Part shown: positions 54,172 through 63,842 of the stretch, in pieces
Layout of the letters: the number at the start of each line of letters is the position of its first letter
Position numbering within the stretch: position 1 is the stretch's first letter
Assembly (NCBI GenBank): GCA_902363595.1
Contig: CABJAP010000007.1
Span: 162,410-226,409, forward strand
Reading direction: 5' to 3'
Origin: Clostridia bacterium
Lineage (GTDB): Bacteria; Bacillota; Clostridia; Peptostreptococcales; Anaerovoracaceae
DNA: 64,000 bases
Notes under the pieces: model-generated
What the model was told of the DNA's origin: nothing
What the model saw: the letters and a program-made list of their open reading frames with translations, nothing else
Database searches by the model: none
Translations under genes and position numbers: made by a program

Positions 54172-54347
54172 TGTTTACCTCCATTTTCCAGCCTCGTGGC
54201 CGCGTCTAAATTATGCTATTGCGATTTTTATCAACATCAGATTGTTTTTTGCAATTTGTTGAGTTGATACTCAGGCTTGCGGGCGGCGCATTCTCGTTTT
54301 TAACTCTAACTCTTAAAAATCTCCGAATACAACGCCTGCATCCATTG

Positions 54348-54368
54348 AAAAAGGCTCAACAATGAGCC
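54348..54368 (-). terminator. Short terminator after the PfkB kinase gene
   Basis: GGCTCA-acaa-TGAGCC (54353-54368); on the minus strand TTTTT follows. It splits the cluster into two transcripts, activase-to-kinase and SBP-to-ARH1. No gene in 54172-54430. Confidence 0.65.
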
Positions 54369-54430
54369 ATACATGCGCCGTTGTTAAGAAAACGATACTA
54401 TTCGACAGATAACAACTCGCCTACACAGCT

Positions 54431-55366
54431 TTATACCCTGCGTATAAAGGCTGCGATGGTTTGCTCATCCGACTTGCAGCGCGGCCCCGCTTTCATACAT
54501 TTAATGGCCGCCGCGCCGCTGGCGAACCTCAGCGCCTCTTGCTTATTTTTTTTCTGCAGCACTCGGGAAAAAATCAGGCCTCCGGTAAAGCAGTCCCCCG
54601 CTCCGGTGGTATCCACCGCCTCTACAGGAAAAGCCGCCTGCCGGTACAGGCAGTCTTTGTCTTTCCAAAAAGCCCCCTCTTCACCGGCTGTACAAATCAC
54701 GCCATCGTCTATACCGTACTTCTGCCGCACCTGTTCCATCGCCGCCACTGCATCCTCTGTCCCCGTCAGCTGATAATACCCTTCTTTGCCGCTGATGAAC
54801 AGGCTACAAAGCTTCAGCATTTCTGCGATCTCTTCATCGGAGACAGAGCACTTTTTCATAAAGGACGGAGGGCACTGCATGTTATAGACAACGGGTACAT
54901 AGCGCTTCTTTGCTTCCCTGGCCAGGACGATCGCTGCCTCTGAGGAAAACATGTCCACATAGAGGCAGTCCATCTCCCCCACAATATCAAGAGGTGCCTG
55001 CTCCCTGGTCATGGAAGCCGCGCTGTCTCCCAGATTGGCAAAGATACAATGCTTTCCTCCCGGCGCGGTGATGATATAGGTATGCAGAGTAGTCCCGCCT
55101 TCCTTGATGATCAAATAGGTATCATCGACTCCATCCTCCCGCAGCGTACTGCGAAAAACTTCGCCGTATTGATCATCGCCAATCTGCCCGGTCTGATAGG
55201 CCGCTGCGCCCAGAGCCGCCAAAGCCGCCGCCACATTGGAAGCGCTGCCCCCGGGTACAAGCTGCTCCCTGCGCAAAATTTCAAATCCATCGTCCCTTGG
55301 AAGGGAATCGCTGTCCAGGACTACATCCATGGCTACAGCGCCCAGTAAGAGAACCTTTCCAATCAT
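54431..55366 (-). CDS. PfkB-family carbohydrate kinase
   Basis: This 311-residue protein has VLLLGAVAMDVVLDSDSLPRDDG, VPGGSASNVAAALAALG (substrate-binding PfkB signature 1) and VDTTGAGDCFTGGLIFSRVL (signature 2 with the catalytic Asp). Ribokinase, adenosine/inosine kinase and similar substrates are possible. Its ATG overlaps the permease stop by four bases, so it is coupled to the importer. Confidence 0.9.
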   Translation of the reverse strand: MIGKVLLLGAVAMDVVLDSDSLPRDDGFEILRREQLVPGGSASNVAAALAALGAAAYQTGQIGDDQYGEVFRSTLREDGVDDTYLIIKEGGTTLHTYIITAPGGKHCIFANLGDSAASMTREQAPLDIVGEMDCLYVDMFSSEAAIVLAREAKKRYVPVVYNMQCPPSFMKKCSVSDEEIAEMLKLCSLFISGKEGYYQLTGTEDAVAAMEQVRQKYGIDDGVICTAGEEGAFWKDKDCLYRQAAFPVEAVDTTGAGDCFTGGLIFSRVLQKKNKQEALRFASGAAAIKCMKAGPRCKSDEQTIAAFIRRV

Positions 55367-56322
55367 CCCGCCGCCTCCTTCTTTCTTCTGTTTTTTTCTG
55401 AAATGATTACGGAAACCAGAACGATAAGTCCGGTCAAAAGCTGCTGATAATTGGAGGAAATGGCCAGCATGGTAAGACCGTTTTTCATCACATTGAGAAT
55501 CAAACAGCCGAGTACGGTCCCGCCAATACTTCCCTTGCCGCCCTGCATGAGGGTTCCTCCTAAAATCACTGCTGCGATGGCATCCATCTCATATCCGCTT
55601 CCCGCAAGGGGATCGGCGGAATTGAGGCGGGCGGTCATGATAAAACCGGCCATCCCGGCGCAGATGCCTGATAGACCGAAAATCAGCATCTTGTATTTGT
55701 CTGTATTGATCCCACTCCTGTGGAGGGCTTTTTCATTGGAACCAAGGAATAAGCAGTAATTGCCGAACCTGGTCCTTTCCAGTAAGATCCAGGCCGCGGC
55801 CGTCAGAGTCAGGGCGAGGATAACCGGCATACCCACTCCCAAAGTCGTGCTGCTGCCCCAAAAAGTAAAACTGGCTTCGAATCCGTAAATTGGGCGGCCG
55901 TCGGTGAGCAAGACCGTTCCGCCTCTCAAAATCGACATCATGCTGAGAGTAACAATAAAGGAGTTGACCCTTGCCCTGGCAACAATGGCTCCATTGAAAA
56001 GGCCGACGACTCCGGCGGCTGCCACCCCCGCCAGTATGGACAAACCAGACGGCGCGCCCGCTTTGAGACAAAAGGACATGATTACGGCGCTGAAAGCCAT
56101 CAAAGCCCCGATGGAAAGATCGATACCCGCCGAACAGATGACAAAGGTCATGCCGATGGATAGGATCATTTGAATGGCAGACTGGTTAAGAATATTTAGG
56201 CAGTTTTTCCAGCTAAAAAAATAAGGAGAAATTACGCTCAGTACTGCCACCATAACCGCCAGCACCAGAAGCAGCAGCAATTTATAGGAGTTGTTCCGCA
56301 TCTTCTTTTGCATCGCATTCAC
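55363..56322 (-). CDS. Ribose-type ABC transporter permease (RbsC family)
   Basis: This 319-residue protein has eight to ten hydrophobic helices. CLNILNQSAIQMILSIGMTFVICSAGIDLSIGALMAFSAV, FNGAIVARARVNSFIVTLSMMSILRGGTVLLTDG and AVILGGTLMQGGKGSIGGTVLGCLIL are the BPD_transp_2 blocks of sugar importers. The GTG start at 56322 has AAGGGGG 9 bases before it; an ATG at 56313 is the alternative. It overlaps the ATPase gene end. Confidence 0.92.
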   Translation of the reverse strand: MNAMQKKMRNNSYKLLLLLVLAVMVAVLSVISPYFFSWKNCLNILNQSAIQMILSIGMTFVICSAGIDLSIGALMAFSAVIMSFCLKAGAPSGLSILAGVAAAGVVGLFNGAIVARARVNSFIVTLSMMSILRGGTVLLTDGRPIYGFEASFTFWGSSTTLGVGMPVILALTLTAAAWILLERTRFGNYCLFLGSNEKALHRSGINTDKYKMLIFGLSGICAGMAGFIMTARLNSADPLAGSGYEMDAIAAVILGGTLMQGGKGSIGGTVLGCLILNVMKNGLTMLAISSNYQQLLTGLIVLVSVIISEKNRRKKEAAG

Positions 56323-57074
56323 TGTCTTTTGCCCCCTTCCTGGGGCGGTTCGGTTCCTGTAATCAGCCCGATTACCTGATCCATGGTACAATCCGCCGTT
56401 TTCATCAGCGCAACTGCTTTTCCCTGTCTGAAAACAGCGATCCGATCGCTGATCTGAAAAACTTGGGGCAGGTCGTGACTGATGAGGATAACGCCATAGC
56501 CTTCGCTCGCTAATTTTTTGATTAGCTTGAGCACTGCACCGGTTTCTTTAAGACCCATAGCTGCCGTGGGTTCGTCAAAGATGAACAGCTTCCCTCCCTG
56601 GTGCATCAGTCTGGCTACGGCTGTACCCTGACGCTGTCCGCCGCTGAGTACGCCCACCGGGGCGGAAAGATCCGGGATATCGATGCCCAATCGATCCACC
56701 AGGGCTCTGGCATCTTTCTCCATGGCCTTCTTCCTCAGAAATCCCATTGAAGTCAATTCCTGGCCCAGGAAAATATTAGCACTCACATTTCTGGTATTGG
56801 CCAGCGCCAAATCCTGGTATACGGTTGAAATGCCCGCCGCAATGGCCTCTCTGGGGGTAAAGTAGGAATGGGCCTGTCCATCGACGACGATCGATCCCTG
56901 GTCGGGTCGGATGGAGCCTGCGAGGATTTTGATAAAGGTCGATTTGCCAGCGCCGTTATCGCCGACAATGGCGAGAATTTCTCCCCGGTAAGCGGAAAGC
57001 TCCACGCCCCGCAGCGCGCGCACATGTCCGAAACTTTTTTTGATATCCCTGGTTTGTAATAATGCTTTTTCCAT
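56319..57074 (-). CDS. Sugar ABC transporter ATP-binding protein, single domain
   Basis: This 251-residue protein has Walker A VGDNGAGKSTFIKIL, signature VLSGGQRQGTAVARLM and Walker B KLFIFDEPTAAMG. RbsA-type ATPases usually have two fused domains (about 500 residues), so this is a half-size version that would act as a homodimer. It begins six bases after the reductase gene. Confidence 0.92.
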   Translation of the reverse strand: MEKALLQTRDIKKSFGHVRALRGVELSAYRGEILAIVGDNGAGKSTFIKILAGSIRPDQGSIVVDGQAHSYFTPREAIAAGISTVYQDLALANTRNVSANIFLGQELTSMGFLRKKAMEKDARALVDRLGIDIPDLSAPVGVLSGGQRQGTAVARLMHQGGKLFIFDEPTAAMGLKETGAVLKLIKKLASEGYGVILISHDLPQVFQISDRIAVFRQGKAVALMKTADCTMDQVIGLITGTEPPQEGGKRQ

Positions 57075-57080
57075 AGCCTG

Positions 57081-58226
57081 CTACTTTAACATCTCGATAA
57101 AGGCCGCAATCCTGGTGGCGAGCTGGCCTACGTCAGCCTTGGAATAATCGGTTTCGATGCTGAAATAAGGAATTTTCTTCTCGCCGGTCACAAACCTGCG
57201 GATCAATCCCGACTCGACCGCATACGTGTGGCAGGCGGAAAGTTCCATGTCGATCACTGCATCGGCCCTGTATTCGTCGATGAGCCTGCCCAGCAGCTGG
57301 TAGCGATTCGGATTGGGGCTCATGCAGGAGCATCCAATGTTGACATACTTTTGCGCCAGCGCTTCGTATACATCTTCCATATTCTCATCCACATTGTCCT
57401 CAATGGCTTTTGCGCCCGTGCAGTTTTCAAAGGCCACGCAGCATGCTCCCTGGCTTTCGATAATTTCCACTACTTTTCTGGTAGCTCCGCCCATTGGACA
57501 TCCGGTAATGACAATCCTGGGCTTTCTTTCTTTTACAGCCTCCTGGCCTTTGATTTTCGCAAGCAGCGCCGAAAGCTCGGCCGGAACCTGCTCTTTGTTA
57601 AAGTGGAAGGTGATCCCCTCTAGGGTTTTGAGCACGTCGAGGCCCGAAATAGGCGGGTACTCGTCCTTCATGATGGCGTAAAAATCCTTCACGGCCTGCC
57701 GCTCTGCGTTCTTAATATGGATGGCTTCACGAATATCGTCCATGGTGATTTCTTTATCAAAGACTTCTTCCAGCTTTTCCTTCATGCGAATGATCTCTTC
57801 TTTCCAGAGGACCAGCCCGGCTTCGCTGTTTTTATTGGGAAGCTCCATGATATGTACCGGTTTAAAATCAGCCATATATTCATACATTTTTTTCTTTCCG
57901 TCACAGGTCGTCTCGCCCACTACCAGATCGGAAAAGAAAAAGAAAGGACACTTGTCCGTTTTTCCAAACCCGTAGCTGGATTTGATCAGCGGGCAGAGAT
58001 TTTTCGGTAAATCTTCTTCAGCCGCGGATATAGTTTCATCCGATGTGGCGCAGAGGGAAACCGGCGCTGCTCCCGCGGCCAATGCCAGCTCCTGGGGAAA
58101 GTAGGTGCAGAACATGCCCACGACCGGGATATTCTGTTCCTTCAAATCTTTCACCCGCACAAAAGCGTTCCTTCGTTCTTCTGCAAAATCTTCAAAAATC
58201 TCTGGTAGTTCTTTTCTTACATCCAT
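57081..58226 (-). CDS. Double-cubane-cluster-type anaerobic reductase (2-hydroxyacyl-CoA dehydratase family)
   Basis: This 381-residue protein has IPVVGMFCTYFPQELALAAGAAPVSLC, NLCPLIKSSYGF and DKCPFFFFSDLVVGETTCDGKKKMYEY, then GCPMGGATRKVVEII and CSCMSPNPNRYQLL. These are HgdB/FldC-like cysteine blocks, closest by pattern to the single-subunit double-cubane proteins (DCCP) rather than to two-subunit acyl-CoA dehydratases, since no second dehydratase subunit is present. Such proteins receive low-potential electrons from an ATP-driven activase, encoded next door. The start at 58226 has AGGA 7 bases upstream; ATG 58232 is too close. Confidence 0.83.
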   Translation of the reverse strand: MDVRKELPEIFEDFAEERRNAFVRVKDLKEQNIPVVGMFCTYFPQELALAAGAAPVSLCATSDETISAAEEDLPKNLCPLIKSSYGFGKTDKCPFFFFSDLVVGETTCDGKKKMYEYMADFKPVHIMELPNKNSEAGLVLWKEEIIRMKEKLEEVFDKEITMDDIREAIHIKNAERQAVKDFYAIMKDEYPPISGLDVLKTLEGITFHFNKEQVPAELSALLAKIKGQEAVKERKPRIVITGCPMGGATRKVVEIIESQGACCVAFENCTGAKAIEDNVDENMEDVYEALAQKYVNIGCSCMSPNPNRYQLLGRLIDEYRADAVIDMELSACHTYAVESGLIRRFVTGEKKIPYFSIETDYSKADVGQLATRIAAFIEMLK

Positions 58227-58262
58227 GTTCATTTCCTTTCTGTGACTGTATGAGCAGTTTTT

Positions 58263-59024
58263 TTATTTACCGGCCTTTTCTTCGGCCAGAATTGATGCTC
58301 CCAGTGCTCCCGCGTATCTGCCCAGATTTAGCGTCCTTACTTCTGTACTGAGCCGCTCCTCGATTCTATCTGCAAATTGGCGGCAGTGGCTCAGCCCGCC
58401 GGTGAGGTAAATTCCTTTTTTTGCAGGCCGCCTTCCGTAGAGCTGCGCTACTTTTTCCGCTACCGAATCGACGATCCCGGCGGCGATATTTTCTTTCGGG
58501 TGTCCTTCTCCCATATAGCTGACGATCTCCGACTCAGCGAAAACCGTGCACAAAGAGCTGATGGCCAGCGGCTTCCCCTCTTTAGCCAAAGCAAAGAGCT
58601 CATCGATGGTCACGCCCATGCGGTTTGCCATGATTTCCAGAAACTTTCCTGTACCGGCGGAGCATTTATCGTTCATCAAAAAATCGCAAACCTGCCCGTT
58701 TTCGATCTGTATAATCTTGGTATCCTGTCCGCCCACATCGATGATGGTGCAGTCCTCTCCCGTCAGCTCAAATCCGCCCCGGCCATGACAGGTGATCTCG
58801 GTGATCCGATAGTCTGAAAAATCGACGGAAATCCGCCCGTAGCCAGTAGCGGCGACAGCGCATTTTTCTGCAAGATCAACGCCTGCTTCTGTTAATCTGT
58901 TTTTTACCGCCTGGGAGGTCTCCTTGCTGTTCCACCCGGAAGGCATGACAAAATGGCCGTTGTGGTCGCCTCTGACCACGACTTTTGTGGCCGTGGATCC
59001 GATATCGATTCCTATGTAGTCCAA
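58263..59024 (-). CDS. ASKHA-type acyl-CoA dehydratase activase / reductase-activating ATPase
   Basis: This 253-residue protein starts DYIGIDIGSTATKVVV (phosphate-binding loop), then GCEVTDKCSAGTGKFLEIMA-like text (DKCSAGTGKFLEIMANRMG, with a Cys for the intersubunit [4Fe-4S] cluster), CTVFAESEIVSYMGEG with the second Cys, and GGLSHCRQFADRI. It is the HgdC/FldI family: a homodimeric iron-sulfur ATPase that injects electrons into the partner at 57081. A TTG start at 59024 preceded by GAGGAGG is preferred over longer frames. Confidence 0.9.
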   Translation of the reverse strand: MDYIGIDIGSTATKVVVRGDHNGHFVMPSGWNSKETSQAVKNRLTEAGVDLAEKCAVAATGYGRISVDFSDYRITEITCHGRGGFELTGEDCTIIDVGGQDTKIIQIENGQVCDFLMNDKCSAGTGKFLEIMANRMGVTIDELFALAKEGKPLAISSLCTVFAESEIVSYMGEGHPKENIAAGIVDSVAEKVAQLYGRRPAKKGIYLTGGLSHCRQFADRIEERLSTEVRTLNLGRYAGALGASILAEEKAGK

Positions 59025-59261
59025 TCGTAAGCCTCCTCTCCATTTTCTTCCTGTTATTATAATAGAGCGTTTTGGCAAGCGTCTAATTCATAATTTCTAT
59101 TAATTACAGCTTTACTAATTAAATTTTAGATATGGGTATTGGTATTCTTTTACTGGACAAACTATGTTACAATGGGATTCAGAGGGCCTGATACCAGATT
59201 CAGGGACAGGCTTTCGCTCAGGGGAGATGTGTGTATCAATAACAGGAAAGAAGGTTGTTAA

Positions 59262-59858
59262 ATGAAAAAAATAGTTTGCGTTATGACAGCGCTTTGCCTG
59301 GTCCTTGGCATTACGGCCTGCTCAGGTAAGGATGGCGCAAGCAGCGGGGCTGATTCGGAAAAAGCAGCCGCAAACGTCAGCGCCGATGAAAACGGCCGCT
59401 ACGAGATTGAAGATGTATCTTACGTGGTAATGGCGGAGACGGAAAGCGGCGACATGCGTATTACGGAAACAAAGGAAACGGAAGGCAACTATCAGGTGGT
59501 ACTGATCGATGCGGCCAATACCGGTGATTCCAGCGGCGCTATGACTGTCACAATGACAAAGGAACAGTACGACAAGCAAATTAAAGGTAAGAAAACAGTA
59601 AAATGCGATGCCAGAAAGACGGTGTTCCTGGTGCCTTGCAAGGAAGCGGACCAGAAGAAATACCAGGCGCCGGCTTTTGAATATACATTTGTCAAGACTT
59701 CATTAGATACTGAGGACAGCAATAAGGATTATATGGTAAAAGAAATGGCAAATATTGTGCTGAAGGAGCTGAACAGCGGGGACGAGGCTGTTAAAGCAAG
59801 CCACCTTTGTACAGCAGACTTCGATACCTACAAAAATGCTTTTGCGCCGGTGGAATAG
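59262..59858 (+). CDS. Uncharacterised lipoprotein
   Basis: This 198-residue protein has a signal peptide MKKIVCVMTALCLVLGITAC with lipobox LGITAC, so it should be a lipoprotein outside the membrane. The mature part is Asp/Lys/Thr-rich with alternating strand patterns (ESGDMRITETKETEGNYQVVLIDA) and no domain I recognise. AAGAAGG stands upstream of the ATG and a terminator follows. It is divergent from the reductase/activase operon and might relate to it, but nothing in the sequence shows this. Confidence 0.75.
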   Translation: MKKIVCVMTALCLVLGITACSGKDGASSGADSEKAAANVSADENGRYEIEDVSYVVMAETESGDMRITETKETEGNYQVVLIDAANTGDSSGAMTVTMTKEQYDKQIKGKKTVKCDARKTVFLVPCKEADQKKYQAPAFEYTFVKTSLDTEDSNKDYMVKEMANIVLKELNSGDEAVKASHLCTADFDTYKNAFAPVE

Positions 59859-59912
59859 TTTCGCAGGTGCATTTACGGATATGCATCTTCCCTGATCCCA
59901 GACTGACCATTT

Positions 59913-59952
59913 AAAAAGACACTCGCCTCAAAGAGGCCGGGTGTCTTTTTTG
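59913..59952 (+). terminator. Terminator of the lipoprotein gene
   Basis: AAAAGACACTCGCCTC pairs with GAGGCCGGGTGTCTTTT around AAA, followed by TTTTT. Confidence 0.88.
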
Positions 59953-60056
59953 CTGCCAGCAGCGGCCGGGCTTTGGCTTTGGAAGGGATGATGCTCTTTT
60001 CCAAGCGGCGGCTTGCCAGATAAGGCTCTTGAGGAAAAGATTTTTAAAATCACGAA

Positions 60057-60163
60057 AAACTTACGCTTCTTTCAACGATTGAGCCTCCTCAAATCAAACG
60101 TTTGGGAGTCAGTCCTTCTTTTTCTCAGGACGAAGCCCCTCAAACCCACAACTTTGCGAAAAT
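60057..60163 (-). repeat. R-element copy 5
   Basis: On the minus strand TTTTCGCAAAGTTGTGGGTTTG at the left and AGGAGGCTCAATCGTTGAAAG then AAGCGTAAGTTTTTCG at the right. The left terminus has lost one base of TTTTACGC. It lies 126 bases downstream of the fhs stop in the same direction. The middle forms a hairpin (TCCTGAGAAAAAGAAGGA region). The rest of 59953-60288 shows no gene. Confidence 0.72.
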
Positions 60164-60288
60164 GTGCGGATTTTCACAAAAGTTTTTCCGGAGCTGTCTG
60201 GAAATTGGTCATTCCCACCCGCTATATAACAAGACCCCAAGGCTGAAACGATCTGCTCCCGCCCCGAGGTCTTGCGCAAAGAAGCATC

Positions 60289-61968
60289 TTAGAACAAACC
60301 GGTGATCTTTCCGCTCTTATCCACATCGATCTTCTCCGCAGCAGGAACTTTGGGCAGCCCCGGCATTGTCATAATATCCCCGGTCAGCGCCACAATAAAT
60401 CCTGCTCCCGCAGATACTTTCAAATTGCGCACGGTCAGTGTAAAGCCTCTTGGTGCTCCCAGCAAGGCGGGATCATCAGAAAAACTGTACTGAGTTTTGG
60501 CAACGCAGATGGGCAGGTTTCCAAAGCCCAGCTTCTCCAGCTGGTCCATCTGTTTTCTGGCAGCCGGAAGAATATTGATGTCATCGGCCCGATAAATCTT
60601 AGTGGCGATGGCACGAATCTTTTCTTCAATGGACAGGTCAAGCTGGTAGGATTGGCTGAACGTGTTCGGTTCATCGCAGAGACGCACTACCTCTTTTGCC
60701 AGAGCAATACCGCCTTCGCCGCCTTTTCCCCACACTTCGCTGAGAGCTACATGAACGCCCAGCTCTTTGCATTTGGCTTCCACCAGCTTTAATTCAGCTT
60801 CAGTGTCCGTCGGGAATCGGTTGATCGCCACAACAGCCGGAAGTCCGTAGACCTGGGTGATGTTTTCCACATGCTGGAGAAGATTGGGCAGGCCTTTTTC
60901 CAAGGCGTCCAGATTTTCCTGTCCCAGATCGCCCTTGGCTACGCCGCCGTGATGTTTTAATGCCCGTACCGTAGCTACTACCACAACTGCCGATGGTTTA
61001 ATGCCCGCCATGCGGCATTTAATATCCAGGAACTTTTCCGCGCCCAGATCAGCCCCGAATCCGGCTTCCGTTACCACGTAGTCCGCCATCTTCATCGCCA
61101 TGCGGGTAGCCATGATCGAGTTGCAGCCGTGGGCGATATTGGCAAAAGGACCGCCGTGGATAAAGGCCGGAGTATGCTCCAAAGTCTGTACCAGATTGGG
61201 CTTGAGGGCATCCTTTAAAAGAGCTGCCAATGCTCCCTGGGCCTTCAACTGTCCGGCTGTTACCGGCTGGTCGTCATATGTATAGCCGACAATAATGTTG
61301 GCCACTCGGTTCTTCAAGTCTTCAATATCGCTGGAAAGGCAGAGAATAGCCATGATTTCGCTGGCAACGGTGATGTCGAAGCCGTCCTCCCGTGGCGTTC
61401 CGTTGGCTTTTCCGCCCAAGCCGTCCACCACAAAACGCAGCTGACGGTCGTTCATGTCCACGCACCGTTTCCAGGTGATCTTCCTTGGGTCAATTCCCAG
61501 CGAATTTCCCTGCTGAATATGGTTGTCCAGCATTGCGGCCAAAAGGTTATTTGCAGCGCCGATGGCGTGCATATCTCCGGTAAAATGGAGATTGATGTCC
61601 TCCATGGGAACCACTTGCGCGTATCCGCCGCCCGCAGCTCCGCCTTTTACGCCGAATACCGGGCCCAGAGACGGCTCTCTCAGCGCCACCAACACCTTCT
61701 TGTCAATCTTCTTCAGCGCATCGGCAAGGCCGACGGTTGTCGTCGTCTTACCTTCGCCGGCCGGTGTGGGAGAAATGGCGGTCACCAAGATCACCTTGCC
61801 GTCTGGGCCATCCTTTTTTTCCTCCAGCAAATTATAGTCTACCTTGGCTTTATAGTTTCCATACAGCTCAATGTACTTCTGGTCAAGACCGGCAGCATCT
61901 GCAATCTCTTTGATGTTTTTCATCTCTGTTTCCTGAGCGATCTGAATATCACTTTTGATTTCCATTTC
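60289..61968 (-). CDS. fhs: Formate-tetrahydrofolate ligase
   Basis: This 559-residue protein has the P-loop [67 protein letters not shown] and a C-terminal [15 protein letters not shown] stretch ([19 protein letters not shown]). The enzyme makes 10-formyl-THF from formate, THF and ATP. With fchA and folD in this window it covers formate to methylene-THF. The start at 61968 follows AAGGAG; the TTG at 61983 is part of the ribosome binding region. A ZTP riboswitch precedes it. Confidence 0.97.
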   Translation of the reverse strand, partial: EMEIKSDIQIAQETEMKNIKEIADAAGLDQKYIELYGNYKAKVDYNLLEEKKDGPDGKVILVTAISPTPAGEGKTTTTVGLADALKKIDKKVLVALREPSLGPVFGVKGGAAGGGYAQVVPMEDINLHFTGDMHAIGAANNLLAAMLDNHIQQGNSLGIDPRKITWKRCVDMNDRQLRFVVDGLGGKANGTPREDGFDITVASEIMAILCLSSDIEDLKNRVANIIVGYTYDDQPVTAGQLKAQGALAALLKDALKPNLVQTLEHTPAFIHGGPFANIAHGCNSIMATRMAMKMADYVVTEAGFGADLGAEKFLDIKCRMAGIKPSAVVVVATVRALKHHGGVAKGDLGQENLDALEKGLPNLLQHVENITQVYGLPAVVAINRFPTDTEAELKLVEAKCKELGVHVALSEVWGKGGEGGIALAKEVVRLCDEPNTFSQSYQLDLSIEEKIRAIATKIYRADDINILPAARKQMDQLEKLGFGNLPICVAKTQYSFSDDPALLGAPRGFTLTVRNLKVSAGAGFIVALTGDIMTMPGLPKVPAAEKIDVDKSGKITGLF

Positions 61969-62057
61969 ATTTCTCCTTTTCAATCAACGTTTACAAACAG
62001 TTATAACTGGGGCCGATTCTCTTGCCTTTTTCAATGGCACAGAAGCTCTCCATATAC

Positions 62058-62163
62058 GCAAAAAGAGCCTGGCAATCCGGACAAATGCCCAGACGGTCGG
62101 CTCATCATATACATTATACTCCACGTGGTCCATTCCACTTGTTCCGTCAGTCGTATAACAAAT
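62058..62163 (-). promoter_or_regulatory. ZTP (pfl-motif) riboswitch for fhs
   Basis: On the minus strand, a P1-like pair GTTATAC/GTATAAT, the ACTGACGGAAC block, a GTGG/CCAC hairpin, then GCCGACCGTCTGGGC, the conserved ZTP core. The downstream arm CTGGGCA pairs with TGCCAG to make a terminator ending CTCTTTTTGCG. ZTP riboswitches sense ZTP/ZMP when folate runs low and commonly precede fhs. The match to the known aptamer is strong in every conserved block. Confidence 0.9.
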
Positions 62164-62165
62164 AA

Positions 62166-62194
62166 ATAATAGCATCTCCCTTATGGAGAATCAA
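62166..62194 (-). promoter_or_regulatory. Promoter of the ZTP riboswitch-fhs transcript
   Basis: On the minus strand TTGATT (62194-62189), 17 bases, TATTAT (62171-62166), immediately before the aptamer and after the rnhB stop. Confidence 0.65.
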
Positions 62195-62197
62195 GCT

Positions 62198-62863
62198 TTA
62201 TTTTAAGAAGTTTTTTAAAAACGTCCGCCTGTGGATCGGGCACGGGCCTTGCTGCCGCAAGCCTTCATAATGGGCTTTTGTTCCGTAACCTTTATTTTTT
62301 TCAAAACTGTATCCCGGGTAACGCTGCGCCATTTCCACCATCATCCGGTCCCGAGTGACCTTGGCCAAAACCGAGGCTGCTGCAATGGACAAGCTCTTAC
62401 TGTCTCCTTTTATGACGGAGGTTTGGGGAATTGGAATGGACTTGATGATCATGGCATCAAAGAGGATATGCTCAATCCCGGCCCCCGCCCTCTCTTTCAG
62501 CATACGGGAGGCCTCCTCCACCGCCTGAATCATCGCTTCCTTTGTGGCCTCAAGAATATTGATCTCATCGATCCGCATATGATCCGCCATACCGATTCCA
62601 TAGGCCAGAGCTTTTTCTTTAATCAGAGGATACAAGGCTTCCCGCTTTTTTTCCGTCAACTTTTTGGAATCGTCGATACCCGGCACATCAAAATCCTCCG
62701 GGAGCACCGCACAGGCCGCCACCACCGGACCGGCCAGGGGCCCTCTGCCCACTTCGTCCACGCCAGCGATAAACATCACGTCTTTTCCGCATAGCTCCTT
62801 GTCAAACTGCTTCATTTCCACAAGCCGCCGGGCCAAAAGCATCTCTTTTTCCTGCTTATTCAT
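62198..62863 (-). CDS. rnhB: Ribonuclease HII
   Basis: This 221-residue protein has [24 protein letters not shown] (the DEVGRG active-site Asp/Glu), [13 protein letters not shown] and [26 protein letters not shown]. It removes ribonucleotides from DNA. The ATG at 62863 overlaps the ylqF stop by eight bases; the frame to 62914 lies inside ylqF. Confidence 0.95.
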   Translation of the reverse strand: MNKQEKEMLLARRLVEMKQFDKELCGKDVMFIAGVDEVGRGPLAGPVVAACAVLPEDFDVPGIDDSKKLTEKKREALYPLIKEKALAYGIGMADHMRIDEINILEATKEAMIQAVEEASRMLKERAGAGIEHILFDAMIIKSIPIPQTSVIKGDSKSLSIAAASVLAKVTRDRMMVEMAQRYPGYSFEKNKGYGTKAHYEGLRQQGPCPIHRRTFLKNFLK

Positions 62864-63701
62864 GGGGTACCCTTTCCAATGTGATCTTTCCGATCGTTCC
62901 TGCGCGAAACTCATCCAGCACCACTTTGGCGATTCGTTCGTAATCGATCTTTTTCCCAGGGAGAATGCAGCCCCGTTTGAGCGCTATCGCTTCCATGGTC
63001 TGAATCGGGGTCTCTTCTACTCCGTCCAGCTTGTAGCGCTGTGCCAGAAGTTCCGCATAGCCGTTTTGAAGGACGGCAATCAGCTCCAGGGCCAGGGTAG
63101 CCACATCGAGGATTTCGTCCTTGATCGAACCGCAGAAAGCCAGATTAAGGCCTGCTTTCGGATCCTCAAACTTGGGCCAAAGGATCCCTGGCGTATCCAA
63201 AAGCTGCATATTGCCCGGAAGGTTGAGCCATTGCTTGCCTTTGGTCACCCCCGGCCTGTCCCCTGTCTGGGCGCTCTTTTTTCCGGTCAAACGATTGATG
63301 AGAGACGACTTGCCCACATTGGGCACGCCCACGATCATCAGCCGGTACGGCCGCTGCCTGACCTGGCCGGCGTTTTTCTCATCCTGCAGCCGGGACAGCA
63401 GCTTTAAAAGCTGTGCCGCCCCACCGCCCTTCATACAGTTCATCGTCAGGACCTGACTGCCTCTTTTCCGAAAGTATTGCTCCCATTCCTGATTGGCCTC
63501 GCTGTCCGACAGATCGCTCTTGTTGAGAATGATGATGCGCTTCTTATTTCTCACCAGTTCGTCGATAATGGGATTTCTGCTGGAAACCGGGATGCGTGCA
63601 TCGATCACTTCCACCACCGCATCCACCAGCTTCAGATTTTCCTGGATCAGCTCCCGGGTCTTTTTCATGTGTCCCGGATACCAGTTTATATGTTCCATCA
63701 T
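62856..63701 (-). CDS. ylqF: Ribosome biogenesis GTPase YlqF/RbgA
   Basis: This 281-residue circularly permuted GTPase has G4 LNKSDL before G1 [12 protein letters not shown] and G3 DTPGILWP, and starts [15 protein letters not shown]. It is needed for late 50S assembly. The C-terminal helical domain ends [14 protein letters not shown]. Confidence 0.95.
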   Translation of the reverse strand: MMEHINWYPGHMKKTRELIQENLKLVDAVVEVIDARIPVSSRNPIIDELVRNKKRIIILNKSDLSDSEANQEWEQYFRKRGSQVLTMNCMKGGGAAQLLKLLSRLQDEKNAGQVRQRPYRLMIVGVPNVGKSSLINRLTGKKSAQTGDRPGVTKGKQWLNLPGNMQLLDTPGILWPKFEDPKAGLNLAFCGSIKDEILDVATLALELIAVLQNGYAELLAQRYKLDGVEETPIQTMEAIALKRGCILPGKKIDYERIAKVVLDEFRAGTIGKITLERVPHE

Positions 63702-63842
63702 AGGTTGTTCCTCTCGTTTTTTCAGTGTACTTTATTATAGCAGGGATTGGGCGGAATTACAATGCAGGGAGCGGACCCTTCGGGCCCGGATTCATAAAGG
63801 CCGAAAAGCAAAATTATCGCTGGAACTCGTTTTGGCCTAACT

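Noticed and set aside
60230..60286. Possible terminator of fhs (AAGACC...GGTCTT)
   Set aside because: Only six base pairs with mismatches and a weak T-tract; not strong enough to list.
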